Numbered from the stretch's first letter, positions 1-8,835 are shown. The stretch is DNA of 64,000 nucleotides from JBMOUD01 sp049319665 (GCF_049319665.1 NZ_JBMOUD010000006.1:224039-288038); one strand, 5' to 3'. Numbers and translations: made by a program. Notes: generated by a model from the sequence alone, not told the origin.

Positions 1-1038
1 GATAATGCGCATCTCATGCTTTAGCTCATGTATGCGGCGATATAAATTGTCGGCTAACGGGCCCGAGAAGAAGTCCCTGACTTCACTGTTTTCTAGCAAA
101 ATATGCGGATTGAGCAGGGCTGGCAGAATGATATTTTTCGGCGTGTAATCTTTTACCGAATAGTCCCAGGCCTGTTTCGACTCCGCTGTCGTAGTATCGA
201 CCAGCGTCGGTTTTTGCTGCTCCACGTCAGGACGCACATCCTTCATGATAATGATGCCGTCGCTGCCGTAAGCGATGCCGTTGATCACTTCATCAAGAAT
301 TGTATCGACCCGGCGGCTATTAATTTCAACATAGGAATGTTTGGCATATACCGGCTTGCCACCGTAAGCGATAACTTTGATACCAAAGTCCCAGTCATCG
401 GACAGGTGCTCGACAAAGCGGCCATTGTTTAACTGATAGAAGATTTCAATGCCGCCGATGGTGTCGTATAAGCCGCGCTCCACGCCAAAGCCTTTACCAT
501 CAGGGAAACCGCCGAACAGCGAGAAAGAGTATTCGCGCAGACGCAGCGTTTTCTGGATCTCTTTGAACAGATTAGGGCGCTTTTCAAAAGCTTCGATATT
601 GTAGTAATAGTTACAGGTGCCTAAATCCCCTTGTTGGCTCACCATGGTATTAATCAGCTCATACAACCAATAAGCATCAACGGTGCAGTCGGCATCAGCG
701 GAAACAATATAATGCTTACGTTTTAGTCCAAGACGACTATCGCGGGCCTTGGAGCGCAGTGACGCATAATCCATACCGCGCTTTCTGGCAGAAGACACGC
801 CCTGAATGGTTTCATTAATAATATGAATATCCATTGATGGGTTCTTGGCACTAAACGCATTTATTTTAGCAACAGAGTCATCGGTTGAATTATTATCAAC
901 TATGATCAATTCATAGGTGTCATGAGAAATAAGATTCTCTTTAGTTTTTTGATTAAATAGTGACACCAACACTTCATCAATACGATCGCTTTCATTATAA
1001 ACGGGCAGCACTACTGACACGAAAATTGAATCACGCAT
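1..1038 (-). CDS. Glycosyltransferase family 2 protein, C-terminus beyond left edge
   Basis: The reading frame starts at the ATG at 1038, with a GGAGA ribosome site 6-7 bases upstream, and stays open through 346 codons to the window edge, so the C-terminus is missing. The N-terminus has the GT-A Rossmann opening (VSVVLPVYNES), then IIVDNNSTDDS, and a metal/nucleotide-binding DAD motif (VSADADCTVD) near residue 120. This is the classic inverting GT2 layout, transferring a sugar from a nucleotide-sugar donor in the cytoplasm. It lies 88 bases downstream of another glycosyltransferase on the same strand, so the two are probably co-transcribed and act on one glycan (O-antigen, capsule or a glycosylated surface protein). 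The acceptor cannot be told from sequence. The family call is firm; the substrate is unknown. Confidence 0.85.
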   Translation of the reverse strand, partial: MRDSIFVSVVLPVYNESDRIDEVLVSLFNQKTKENLISHDTYELIIVDNNSTDDSVAKINAFSAKNPSMDIHIINETIQGVSSARKRGMDYASLRSKARDSRLGLKRKHYIVSADADCTVDAYWLYELINTMVSQQGDLGTCNYYYNIEAFEKRPNLFKEIQKTLRLREYSFSLFGGFPDGKGFGVERGLYDTIGGIEIFYQLNNGRFVEHLSDDWDFGIKVIAYGGKPVYAKHSYVEINSRRVDTILDEVINGIAYGSDGIIIMKDVRPDVEQQKPTLVDTTTAESKQAWDYSVKDYTPKNIILPALLNPHILLENSEVRDFFSGPLADNLYRRIHELKHEMRII

Positions 1039-1126
1039 AGCTTCTCCAGGATTTAATATCCAGAATGTTATGTATGGAAATTAGCCCTATTTAAATAACA
1101 AATAGAGAGTCAGGCTGAGTTGATAA

Positions 1127-2503
1127 TTAATTTAAGTTTAAAATATCGATCACATTATTAGAAAGTACTTGTTTACCCAAGTTAAAGTTTCTTTCTGCAA
1201 CATGCGACATATATTCCTTATCATTGATAAATTGGAATAAATTATTAATAAATTCTTGATTAGGCAGACCGTCCTGCAACTCCGATATAGCCATCACAGG
1301 GGCTTCGAAGCCGTGCTGGCCATACACCTCTTGGTAATATTCGTAGCTGGTTGTAATGTAACAACGTCGACTGCTTACAGCCTCACCGATAGGATTTCCA
1401 TAACTATCATAATCATAGGATGTCAGAAACGAGACTAAATCACACGAATGATAAAGGTCTTCAATCGCGATAGCATCACTTTCAGACTGCATACACTCAT
1501 GGGGGAGCGCACCAATAAATTTGATATATGGCTGCACCTTTAACTCTTGTGAGAGCGTATCCAATTCTTGAAAATAGTCGTAATTTTCATTTTCATTACC
1601 CGCGACAGCTAAATAGACTCGGCGATCGCTATTACTATTATGGAATAGCGTATTAAGATGGCTAACCAGCGTAATATCTCGATCTAGTCTTTTTTGTGGG
1701 ATAATCCTGGTCGTTCTGGCAATTAAGATATCATCCTTGCGTACATTTAATTGTTCTCTAATATTGTATCGCGTTTTTTGATCCGAAAAATCGTAGGTAT
1801 TTTTCTTCACTTTCACATCAACATTATAATTACACCAGGCTTCTAGTTTCTTTCTAAGATGATCATTAAGCGTGACGTAGGTAATGTATTTAGATTTAAC
1901 GGGTTTAATCGCGTAAGAATAGGGCGCAGGGCCGTATTTCATCACGGTTTTTTCGCTATTCCACATCAGGTCGTGATCGCGCCAGATAACAAAATTATCT
2001 AAATCATGCTGTTGACCGTAATGTTCAATGGCGAGATAAAGCGCCTTGGTATAGATAATGTTTTCTGGCAGCGTCCCGTTTTCTACGACAACATTGTTGA
2101 TACCGAGCTTTCCCCACAGGGCAACAATACGATCTGCGAGCTGTTGGGCAGTATGTTCTATGGTCTGTAATAAAACGGTTTTTTCATCGTCGGAGATGAT
2201 AGTTTTCTGACTAATCAACACGTTATGCGCGTGTTCTATAAAGCTAATGTTGTAATTAGGGATGGATGTAATATCGTCGATACGAACCAGTGTAAACACA
2301 TCGCGATAAATGCCATTTTCCTCATTATAGGGCTTATTAAAATTCCCTTTATCAATCTTGATATCGTATCCCAGATCCAGATAAGACCGAAAACCTCGGT
2401 TCTTCAGTTGCTTGGCAATTTTCATTGCTTCAACCGTGATCCCAGATACCGCTACTGCATCGAACGAAACAAACATCGCACACTTTTCTTGGCTATGCTG
2501 CAT
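1127..2503 (-). CDS. Glycosyltransferase, GT-B fold (GT4/GT1-like)
   Basis: A 458-residue protein. The N-terminal half has the GT-B acceptor domain beginning with FVSFDAVAVSGITVEAMKI. The C-terminal half has ARTTRIIPQKRLDRDI (start of the donor domain, about residue 265), a GNENENYDYFQEL segment, and near residue 375 a NPIGEAVSS motif matching the acidic donor-binding loop of retaining GT4 enzymes. The start has a GAGGTG ribosome site. It is first in a two-gene glycosyltransferase unit with the GT2 gene downstream, so both probably build one surface glycan. No signal peptide or membrane segment is visible, so it should act at the cytoplasmic face. The family is clear; sugar and acceptor are not. 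Confidence 0.82.
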   Translation of the reverse strand: MQHSQEKCAMFVSFDAVAVSGITVEAMKIAKQLKNRGFRSYLDLGYDIKIDKGNFNKPYNEENGIYRDVFTLVRIDDITSIPNYNISFIEHAHNVLISQKTIISDDEKTVLLQTIEHTAQQLADRIVALWGKLGINNVVVENGTLPENIIYTKALYLAIEHYGQQHDLDNFVIWRDHDLMWNSEKTVMKYGPAPYSYAIKPVKSKYITYVTLNDHLRKKLEAWCNYNVDVKVKKNTYDFSDQKTRYNIREQLNVRKDDILIARTTRIIPQKRLDRDITLVSHLNTLFHNSNSDRRVYLAVAGNENENYDYFQELDTLSQELKVQPYIKFIGALPHECMQSESDAIAIEDLYHSCDLVSFLTSYDYDSYGNPIGEAVSSRRCYITTSYEYYQEVYGQHGFEAPVMAISELQDGLPNQEFINNLFQFINDKEYMSHVAERNFNLGKQVLSNNVIDILNLN

Positions 2504-3262
2504 TGTTACACCTCTATGCTATTTACATTTATATCATGCAGTTAATGGCATTTTTATGGCGCTTTCCGGTAACGTTCCCAGTTGAGGGGCAAAGATAACC
2601 CGCTCGACACAAACACACTATCACAGAGTAAAGTTTTGTCAGAACTACCTAATTTATGTGAATTTACGATTTGTGAGGTTTTTCGCAAATCATTAAAAAG
2701 TGAGAGAAAATAGGGCGATATCGTAAAAATATGGGGAAGGTATGCGAGCATTTTACTTAGGAAAAATGAACAACAATTAAACCTACTTAAAGTATGGATT
2801 TTTATCCTATAGTTAATATGTTGATAATTTCAAATAAGACACCATATTTCACGATAGTCTAGGGTCTGTTTGATGGAAAATGCATCTACTGAGTAAGATT
2901 TTGAACGTGAAAATTTTGACGATATGAGCAGCAACACTCAAAATCTTGTTGTTGAAGTCCACGTCTTCTGACGAAATCTGCTGGGAGATTATCGATAATC
3001 TTTAGCAGATTTTACGTAGCGCGATCGAATCGAGACGAAAAATAAACCAAGATTTACTGCTTTGCGTTCTATTTCAGGACAGATTCATCATCCATTCAGT
3101 TAACTGGCGAGTACGATCTTGTGTTCTATGAATCAGACAGCTCATTTGATCTGAATTACGTTGACGTAGGTTTATGATAAGTCGCCAAGGCAAGGGTTGT
3201 GGCACGGGAAATCAAGGCATAGACATTCTCGCGATTTTTTTGTTTTCTGAGGCGACTCTGAC
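2504..3262. other. Noncoding gap of about 760 bases with a nested hairpin
   Basis: No gene is supported here. A 65-codon minus-strand frame at 2554-2751 has no recognisable motif or composition and is not annotated. The left third is AT-rich and should contain the promoter of the glycosyltransferase pair. The only clear structure is the nested hairpin at 2974-3012, listed separately. Confidence 0.5.
2974..3012. repeat. Nested inverted repeat (hairpin)
   Basis: AAATCTGCT at 2974-2982 pairs with AGCAGATTT at 3004-3012. Between them lies a perfect 16-base palindrome, AGATTATCGATAATCT (2986-3001). There is no long T tract, so it is not an ordinary terminator. It may be a remnant of a small repeat or a protein-binding palindrome. 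Confidence 0.5.
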
Positions 3263-3643
3263 ATGATAAATCACGCAGATTTAATGCAACACATCGTTGA
3301 GCTAGAAATCAGTTTGCATCAACCAGCGTTGCCCCGCGATGAAAAAATCCTTGAGCAGTTGCTGCATAGCGAGTTTGCAGAGATTGGCCGTTCGGGGAAG
3401 CTGTACAACAGAAACGATATTGTCGTGGCGTTGTTGGGTGAAACCGAGCAACTGAAAATAGAAGCTGAAAACTTTGCGCTGAGTAAAATCAGTGAAAACG
3501 AAGTTATTCTGACTTATCAAAGTTTCGAGTTAACGGAAGGCAACGTGAAAGTACGGCGCACATTGCGCAGTTCAATCTGGCAAAGATCAGAGCGATATGG
3601 TTGGCAGGTTAGATTTCATCAAGGGACACCGATAAAAGAGTGA
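3263..3643 (+). CDS. DUF4440 / NTF2-like (SnoaL fold) domain protein
   Basis: A 126-residue single-domain protein. The pattern is that of DUF4440 proteins of the NTF2-like superfamily: an N-terminal helix (LMQHIVELEISLHQP), LHSEFAEIGRSGKLYNRNDIVVAL, then alternating strands (VILTYQSFEL, VRRTLRSSIWQRSERYGWQVRFHQGTPI). These small cone-shaped alpha+beta proteins often bind a small ligand or modify a partner enzyme; no catalytic residues can be assigned. The WQVRFHQGTP ending is typical of the enterobacterial members. Ribosome site is weak (GAGGCGAC, slightly distant). It stands alone between two long noncoding gaps, with no operon partner to suggest a role. Confidence 0.8.
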   Translation: MINHADLMQHIVELEISLHQPALPRDEKILEQLLHSEFAEIGRSGKLYNRNDIVVALLGETEQLKIEAENFALSKISENEVILTYQSFELTEGNVKVRRTLRSSIWQRSERYGWQVRFHQGTPIKE

Positions 3644-4336
3644 AAACAAGAAAGGCATGGGAAATGGCGCAAAATGGCAGATCCGCGAGCAACACAATGA
3701 CAGCGCCAAACACCAGATTCTACGTATCCCTATCTTGGTGCGCATAATGTATATTATGTTAAATTGCACCTAGTGACCAATAACCATCATGAGATGGAGC
3801 CTTTCAATGATTTAGCTCTTCAAAGCCCTATTGACTCAGTTTCATATTTAGCGTTCTGAATCGTTTACCGCAGTACAAAGCATCATGCATAAAAGCACAT
3901 AGCTTCAGCAATAGCTACATCACGATGATAGAGACTAAATCACCGAATTTAGCAGCAAAGTGGTTCTGTTTTAGCACAAGCAAAATATCCCCTGTTAGCA
4001 AAGCGGCGATGTATAAGTTCTTCACCTGTTATGGACAGATAGGCGTTCAGCGCTGAACGATGAATGAAAAGTCCGCTTTGTCTTACTATATCTTCTATTT
4101 TGGCATCATGTTGCTGGGAAAACTATCGAACGCTGACATCAAAACAATCGTCACGGAGTAGACACAATAACCAAGGATTTCAGAACCTGTCAGGTCAAAA
4201 GTGGTTAGCCCGTATGGGATAATAACCCCCTCTTCTATCCAAAAGCACAATCTGCTAAACCCTTTCCCTTCAAGGCACCTTCAGGTTACATCCTGATCAT
4301 AGTCTTTTTTAGATGATGATCGTCTCTGAAATATTG
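3644..4336. other. Noncoding gap of about 690 bases
   Basis: No gene supported. A 33-codon plus-strand frame at 4060-4161 with one hydrophobic stretch has no usable ribosome site and is not called. The region precedes the SOS promoter of the bacteriocin gene and may be old scar sequence from acquisition of that locus; this last point is only inference. Confidence 0.4.
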
Positions 4337-4394
4337 TTGACATTTTGTACTCTTGCAAGTACCTTTTGAATTTCTGGGCTGTATATACATACAG
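4337..4394 (+). promoter_or_regulatory. SOS promoter with a LexA box
   Basis: TTGACA at 4337-4342 and TACCTT at 4360-4365 are 17 bases apart and make a plausible -35/-10 pair. A perfect LexA operator core, CTGTATATACATACAG (CTGT-N8-ACAG), lies at 4379-4394, just past the expected transcription start and 30 bases ahead of the bacteriocin ATG. Colicin genes are normally held off by LexA at this place and induced by DNA damage. Only one perfect box is seen; many colicin promoters carry two overlapping ones. Confidence 0.85.
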
Positions 4395-4423
4395 TATTTT
4401 TAACAAATAAGAGAGGGAATTTT

Positions 4424-5251
4424 ATGTCAGATACTATGGTCATTACTGCTCCGCCTACAGGGTATGAGCCAGCTGGTTATGGTGGGGGTGCTTTTAGTCC
4501 TTCTATATCAAATCGCCCTACATCAGGGCAGCTTTTCTTGATGTTAACGCTGCCCTATTACCAGTCAGAAAAATTCTGTTTAGATACGATGAACTGGCTG
4601 GCAGATTATGTAAAAACTCATGGAGCGAACGACCCCTTAACGATTCAGGTAGTGTCTAACAACATTCGATATATGTTGAATGCTGACACTCAGCTTTGTC
4701 AGAATCCTCGTTTAAATGTATATGAAGCTTATCATACTGAACTTGGTGGAATGGCTCCTGCGAAGTACGACTATAATTCGATGAGCTTAAAACAGATGAG
4801 CGGTAAGACAGTAACGCCCATTTCTGCATTGGGTCATTACTTGTGGGGGAATGGAGAGGAGCGTTATGTCAATCTTCCAGATGTTGGGCTGAAAATCACC
4901 CCTCAGCACATCCCTGAACTGATGAACATTGTGAATACTGGTGTAACCGGAAATATTCCCATCGATATCAATTTTAATCATAACACTTACGAAAGCGGTG
5001 GAATGATTCCTGCTGCATATCTAGGAAATATAACTCTTCGTACTATCGGTTATTTAGATATCCAGAGTGGAGGTGCGTGGACATACAATGGCGTTGTTCG
5101 GGCTTACCATGATTACTATGATTTTAACCTTGGTGATTTCCGAGGGCCTATTGCAGAGTCACTAACATACCTAGGTGCTCAGTTCTCAGGAACACCATAT
5201 TACATTTCTATGCCCGGAGAGATAAATCTCTCCGGGGATGGACATAGATAG
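4424..5251 (+). CDS. cma: Colicin M-like bacteriocin (lipid II phosphodiesterase)
   Basis: A 275-residue protein aligning with E. coli colicin M (271 residues) from end to end. Residues 3-8 (DTMVIT) form a TonB box, followed by a GYGGGAF region as in colicin M. The middle has NPLTLQ-like, QMSGKTVTPISALGHYLWG and GLKI blocks. The C-terminus keeps LGNITL, WTYNGVVR and PGEI. Colicin M enters through an outer-membrane TonB receptor and, in the periplasm, cleaves lipid II between undecaprenol and pyrophosphate, stopping peptidoglycan synthesis. Of the five catalytic residues known in colicin M (D226, Y228, D229, H235, R236), the equivalents here are D230, Y232, D233, Phe239 and R240: the histidine is replaced. 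Ribosome site AGAGGGA is strong; expression should be SOS-controlled. No lysis gene is adjacent, as for colicin M itself. Confidence 0.93.
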   Translation: MSDTMVITAPPTGYEPAGYGGGAFSPSISNRPTSGQLFLMLTLPYYQSEKFCLDTMNWLADYVKTHGANDPLTIQVVSNNIRYMLNADTQLCQNPRLNVYEAYHTELGGMAPAKYDYNSMSLKQMSGKTVTPISALGHYLWGNGEERYVNLPDVGLKITPQHIPELMNIVNTGVTGNIPIDINFNHNTYESGGMIPAAYLGNITLRTIGYLDIQSGGAWTYNGVVRAYHDYYDFNLGDFRGPIAESLTYLGAQFSGTPYYISMPGEINLSGDGHR

Positions 5252-5297
5252 TCAAGAGTATCGTAGGTAATGTGCCAATCATAATTGACTGATCCTT

Positions 5298-5332
5298 AAA
5301 ACGAAGACTGCTTTATTGTGGCCTTCGTTTTT
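5298..5332. terminator. Bidirectional terminator between bacteriocin and immunity candidate
   Basis: AAAACGAAG-type arms at 5298-5306 and 5323-5331 form a 9-pair stem with a T run on the plus strand and an A/T-rich flank on the other. It lies between two convergent genes and overlaps the stop codon of the minus-strand gene. Confidence 0.65.
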
Positions 5333-5582
5333 AATTAGATACTGATCTAACATAGTTTCGCCATATAGCAAGTATTATGGCAAGTATTATGGTTGTTGAA
5401 AAATGTACGGTAGCCCATGCTACCAATGCAGTGAAAATATATAATCCTCCTGGGGTTTCAGGATTGCTTCGCCAAGCGTAAATCCCTAGGAAAAACCAAA
5501 TAAAAAACGTTGGTATCACCCATATCAAGTAAAACTTCCAGCGATGCTTGTTCGTAAAATTCATTAATTGATGAAAAATCAT
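5331..5582 (-). CDS. Small membrane protein, candidate colicin M-type immunity protein
   Basis: An 83-residue protein, convergent with the colicin M-like gene and 79 bases from it. In the colicin M plasmid locus, the immunity gene cmi likewise lies next to cma in opposite orientation. Two hydrophobic segments are visible, about residues 17-38 (FYLIWVIPTFFIWFFLGIYAW) and 46-74, with a basic C-terminus (RNYVRSVSN). Cmi is longer (117 residues), with one membrane anchor and a periplasmic domain, and no sequence similarity to it is evident here. Ribosome site GGGGG lies 8 bases from the ATG. Position, orientation and membrane nature support an immunity role, protecting the periplasmic face; the sequence alone does not prove it. 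Confidence 0.6.
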   Translation of the reverse strand: MIFHQLMNFTNKHRWKFYLIWVIPTFFIWFFLGIYAWRSNPETPGGLYIFTALVAWATVHFSTTIILAIILAIWRNYVRSVSN

Positions 5583-5885
5583 TATTTAACCCCCGAAGAT
5601 CCCTTTATGTTCATTAAATACAACGTTTTTGTTTAATAAATTTTTCTGCATAATTTCCTTACATTAGCACGCGGCATACGTATTTTGTGCAAAATACATT
5701 CAGTGATTATCGAAATTTCTTATATTCCCCATATCTTTCATCGATTTGACACATCTCTTACCCAAAAGCTATATTTTTATCACGCTTGCTTAAGCCGTAT
5801 CTCTCAAGTGAGTACTAATAATATACCGGCCGTTTTTCGTACGTTACCACCCTATTTCGTTCCTCATCTTTAGATAGAGAGCAAT
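5583..5885. other. Noncoding gap of about 300 bases
   Basis: AT-rich sequence between the divergent immunity candidate and the metallo-hydrolase gene; it should contain both promoters. A 62-codon plus-strand frame inside it (5685-5873) has no recognisable features. Nothing else is seen. Confidence 0.4.
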
Positions 5886-6770
5886 ATGATTAAGCCATTG
5901 ATAATCCCAGTTCTTTTAGCAACAAGCTGTACTTTCAGCGCATGGGCTGAGACGCCACAGGCCAACGATCCTCCCGCCTTTAAAACCTTCCAGGTAGGGA
6001 AATTGGCAGTGACGTCTTTGCACGACAAAGATAACGTTTTTCCTAACGATGCCAAAATATTAGGGGTCGATGTTGGAGAAAAAGCGGTTGCCGATGTGCT
6101 CTCGGCCGCCGGGGCGCCAACTGACAGTATTAAATTGAGTGTGGATGGGCTGCTAGTTCGAGAAGGCCAAAAGAATATCCTTATCGATACCGGTTTGGGG
6201 CCTAAAGCAAAAGGTCAATTAGTGGAAAGCCTTGAGAAATCTGGCTTAAAGCCCGAGCAGATTACCGACGTACTGATTACTCATGTCCATGGCGATCATA
6301 TTGGTGGATTGGTCACTGCTGATGGCAAGCAGCAATTCCCCAATGCCGAGGTACAAATATCGGCCCCTGACTGGAAATGGCTGCAAACAATGCCCAATAT
6401 GGCTGAGTTGGTTAAGGTGATTAAACCTCAGGTCAAAACGTTTGCCCCTGGAGATAAAGTCCTGCCGGATATTCGTTCTGTTCCCTTGCCTGGTCATACA
6501 CCAGGCCATGTGGGATACCAGATAGTCTCAGGGAAGCAGCGTATTCTGGATATCGGTGACTCCGTACATAGCGCAATTGTTTCATTGGCCAAACCGCAAT
6601 GGGCGATCAGCTTTGATAACGACCGTGCCGAAGGGATTGCCAACCGTAAAGCATTACTGGCTAAGCTGGCAGCAGATCACGAGCTGATCTTTGCTCCGCA
6701 CTTCCCTTATCCAGGCGTAGGTTATATCCGTTCGAAAGGCGATCACTATATATTTGAGCCTGCTAAATAA
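5886..6770 (+). CDS. Exported metallo-beta-lactamase-fold hydrolase
   Basis: A 294-residue protein with a Sec signal peptide (residues 1-21, ending TFSAWAE). The MBL-fold metal site is complete: HVHGDH at 133-138, a later His in LPGHTPGHVGY (about 205), an Asp in LDIGDSVH (about 220), and a final His in IFAPHFPYPG. The family includes lactonases, arylsulfatase-like and other periplasmic hydrolases; close relatives are usually annotated only as MBL-fold metallo-hydrolase. It acts in the periplasm. The gene is single, with its own terminator at 6803-6826. A quorum-signal lactonase role is possible but not shown by any diagnostic residue. Confidence 0.88.
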   Translation: MIKPLIIPVLLATSCTFSAWAETPQANDPPAFKTFQVGKLAVTSLHDKDNVFPNDAKILGVDVGEKAVADVLSAAGAPTDSIKLSVDGLLVREGQKNILIDTGLGPKAKGQLVESLEKSGLKPEQITDVLITHVHGDHIGGLVTADGKQQFPNAEVQISAPDWKWLQTMPNMAELVKVIKPQVKTFAPGDKVLPDIRSVPLPGHTPGHVGYQIVSGKQRILDIGDSVHSAIVSLAKPQWAISFDNDRAEGIANRKALLAKLAADHELIFAPHFPYPGVGYIRSKGDHYIFEPAK

Positions 6771-6802
6771 CGCCGAAATATCTCTATATTTTTAGGATTA
6801 CC

Positions 6803-6826
6803 CGCTGCCTTATTTAAAAGGCAGCG
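6803..6826. terminator. Hairpin terminator between convergent genes
   Basis: CGCTGCCTT (6803-6811) and AAGGCAGCG (6818-6826) form a 9-pair GC-rich stem with a 6-base loop between the hydrolase and the convergent ClpP-like gene. Weak T tracts on either side. Confidence 0.6.
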
Positions 6827-6864
6827 TTATCAAATACCTGACTTCCCTCTCCCCTTAAATGCAA

Positions 6865-7515
6865 TTAACCATCATCTTTACTAGTGACATAATAGTTGTA
6901 GTTTGCATCAACTATCTTTTCATCAACCTTTGATATTAACCCAGCACCGATCGCTTTTTCAGGAGAAAACGTTTCTCGGTTATATTCACTATTTAATATG
7001 TCGTTGATTTTATTTTCATCCAGCTTGGTGCATTCACGATATGTTTTTTTAAACATCTCGTTAAATCTCTTATTCTCCTTTCCAAGATAGGTAATATCAG
7101 CAGGCCTTAAATCTCCGTTGTGGGAGGTAAAGGCAGGATGCAGATATATGCTGCCATCTGGTAAGGATCTTCTGTCTTTGGCGGCACAAAACATGATGGT
7201 GGCAGAAGAACCAACGGTGGACATGGCAATAGCGGTAACGGGGATTTTCGAGCTTTTGATAGCAGCTGAAGCCATCAGGCCTGCATCCATATCGCCGCCA
7301 TAGCTATTAATATAGAGATAAATGTTATCAACATTATTATTTTTATTGATTTCATCAATCACACTGACGAGTTTTATTACCGTGGATGTTTGCATATCCC
7401 CGGTGTAATAAATTTTCGCCACTCTATCTTTCCCTTCACTTTCAACGGACTGCGCACCAGCCGACAAAAATAGTGAAAATAGACCTAGAGTTAATAAGCA
7501 TAATTTACTTTTCAT
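6865..7515 (-). CDS. Exported ClpP-like serine protease
   Basis: I place the start at 7515 because GAAGGG lies 4 bases upstream; an ATG 12 bases further out (7527) has no ribosome site. The product has 216 residues. Residues 1-22 form a Sec signal peptide (cleavage near SAGAQ). The mature part has the ClpP/crotonase fold: VDNIYLYINSYGGDMDAG (64-80) and MSTVGSSATIMFCAA, where Ser104 is the likely nucleophile, then IYLHPAF with His126. Where ClpP has its third catalytic residue (Asp), the NRETFSPEKA segment appears to carry Glu. Cytosolic ClpP has no signal peptide; this protein must work in the periplasm without ClpA/X. It stands alone. The substrate is unknown. Confidence 0.8.
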   Translation of the reverse strand: MKSKLCLLTLGLFSLFLSAGAQSVESEGKDRVAKIYYTGDMQTSTVIKLVSVIDEINKNNNVDNIYLYINSYGGDMDAGLMASAAIKSSKIPVTAIAMSTVGSSATIMFCAAKDRRSLPDGSIYLHPAFTSHNGDLRPADITYLGKENKRFNEMFKKTYRECTKLDENKINDILNSEYNRETFSPEKAIGAGLISKVDEKIVDANYNYYVTSKDDG

Positions 7516-7794
7516 GTTTCCCTTCATATTTTAAATGTAAAATCCTTAACTACTTTTTAGCATATAAGCTGGAATGGTAAAATCAAGACCGTCAGATATC
7601 TCACATGAGATAAACTGTACATGGTTTTAGACACGGCCTTACTTATGTGTTTAGTAAACACCCTCTCCTTTGCATGAGTATTTTCACAAAAACTACATCT
7701 AACCGGGCTTAACAAGGGTTGTAGCTTGCTCACTGTTCACTTCCCTTATAGATTGTTGAGCATGGTTATGCAGTTGTAGGAAAGGTACTTATAG

Positions 7795-8835
7795 ATGGCA
7801 AATATTCGCGATGTTGCTCAGCTGGCTGGGGTTTCTATTAGCAGTGTTTCAAATTTTCTGAATAATCGTTTTAATCAGATGAGTAATGAAACACGGTTGC
7901 GTATTGAGAAATCAATGACCGAGCTGGACTATCATCCCGAACGAATGGCTGAGCCATTAAATAATGACCAAACTGGGATTATTGGTTTATTGGTACCTTC
8001 AATTGTTAACCCGAGTTTTGCGGCACTGGCTCATGAAATTGATTTCGCTGCACGGGATTACCGTTATAGAGTTTTACTTAACAACTCTTATCGTCAGGAG
8101 AGAGAAGAAATTCTGTTTATTGATGATATGTTCTCACATGGTGTACGCGGCATTATTGTTGCCGCCAGCGATATCCGTAAAACTCACTTTGCCCGGGCTG
8201 CTGAGAAAGGAATGATTATCTTGAGTTACGATAATCAGTTCTCAGACCATATTGCAACGGGTACCCGACTCTTAGACAGTGTATCGATGGATAATATTGC
8301 TGCGGGTCATCTGGCGGCAAAGCATTTAATTGAGCAAGGTTGCCAAAATATTATTTTCGCTACTGAATCGGCGCTCACGATAGGCCGCAGTCATAAAATA
8401 AAGGGATTCCTGAGTGCGCTTAGCGAGCACCAACACTCTGTATACCAGCGTATTATTGAATGTAAGGCCAGCAGTGAATATGGTGATACGGAAATGTATG
8501 ATCTAGGTGTAGCGATGGCCGCTGAAATACTTGCTATGATCCCACGCCCTGACGGAATTGTTGCTATCAACGATGCGCTAGGAATCGGTCTAATGATGGG
8601 GTTTCGTGCCGCGGGCGTGAATATCCCTGAAAACATTTCTATCGTTGGCATTGATAATATTTCTATCTCGGCACTTGTCGTACCTGGCTTAACATCTGTC
8701 ATGCCACCGATAAAAGAAATGGCTAAAGTGATGGTTGAACGGCTCATTAGTCGTATAAATAATAATGTTCTGTCTCCTGATGAATTACTATTTCCGCCGA
8801 CATTAGTCATCCGAAAGTCAGTAAAAAACAGGTAA
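7795..8835 (+). CDS. LacI-family transcriptional regulator
   Basis: A 346-residue protein. The N-terminus is a LacI-type helix-turn-helix (NIRDVAQLAGVSISSVSNFLNN, residues 3-24) followed by a hinge and a periplasmic-binding-protein-like effector domain starting with TGIIGLLVPSIVNPSF (residue 60 on). The C-terminus has VGIDNISISALVVPGLTSV, typical of the ligand-binding dimer. The hinge reads AEPLNNDQT where many family members have an A-R-x-L pattern, so its contact with the DNA minor groove may differ. It lies directly upstream of an MFS carrier, an SDR dehydrogenase and an RbsD/FucU mutarotase on the same strand and most likely represses them until their sugar is present. Confidence 0.93.
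   Translation: MANIRDVAQLAGVSISSVSNFLNNRFNQMSNETRLRIEKSMTELDYHPERMAEPLNNDQTGIIGLLVPSIVNPSFAALAHEIDFAARDYRYRVLLNNSYRQEREEILFIDDMFSHGVRGIIVAASDIRKTHFARAAEKGMIILSYDNQFSDHIATGTRLLDSVSMDNIAAGHLAAKHLIEQGCQNIIFATESALTIGRSHKIKGFLSALSEHQHSVYQRIIECKASSEYGDTEMYDLGVAMAAEILAMIPRPDGIVAINDALGIGLMMGFRAAGVNIPENISIVGIDNISISALVVPGLTSVMPPIKEMAKVMVERLISRINNNVLSPDELLFPPTLVIRKSVKNR

Noticed and set aside
2554..2751. 65-codon minus-strand frame upstream of the glycosyltransferases
   Set aside because: Composition and motifs unlike a protein; overlaps the expected promoter.
4060..4161. 33-codon frame with a hydrophobic stretch upstream of the bacteriocin gene
   Set aside because: No ribosome site, no family resemblance, and it lies in low-information gap sequence.
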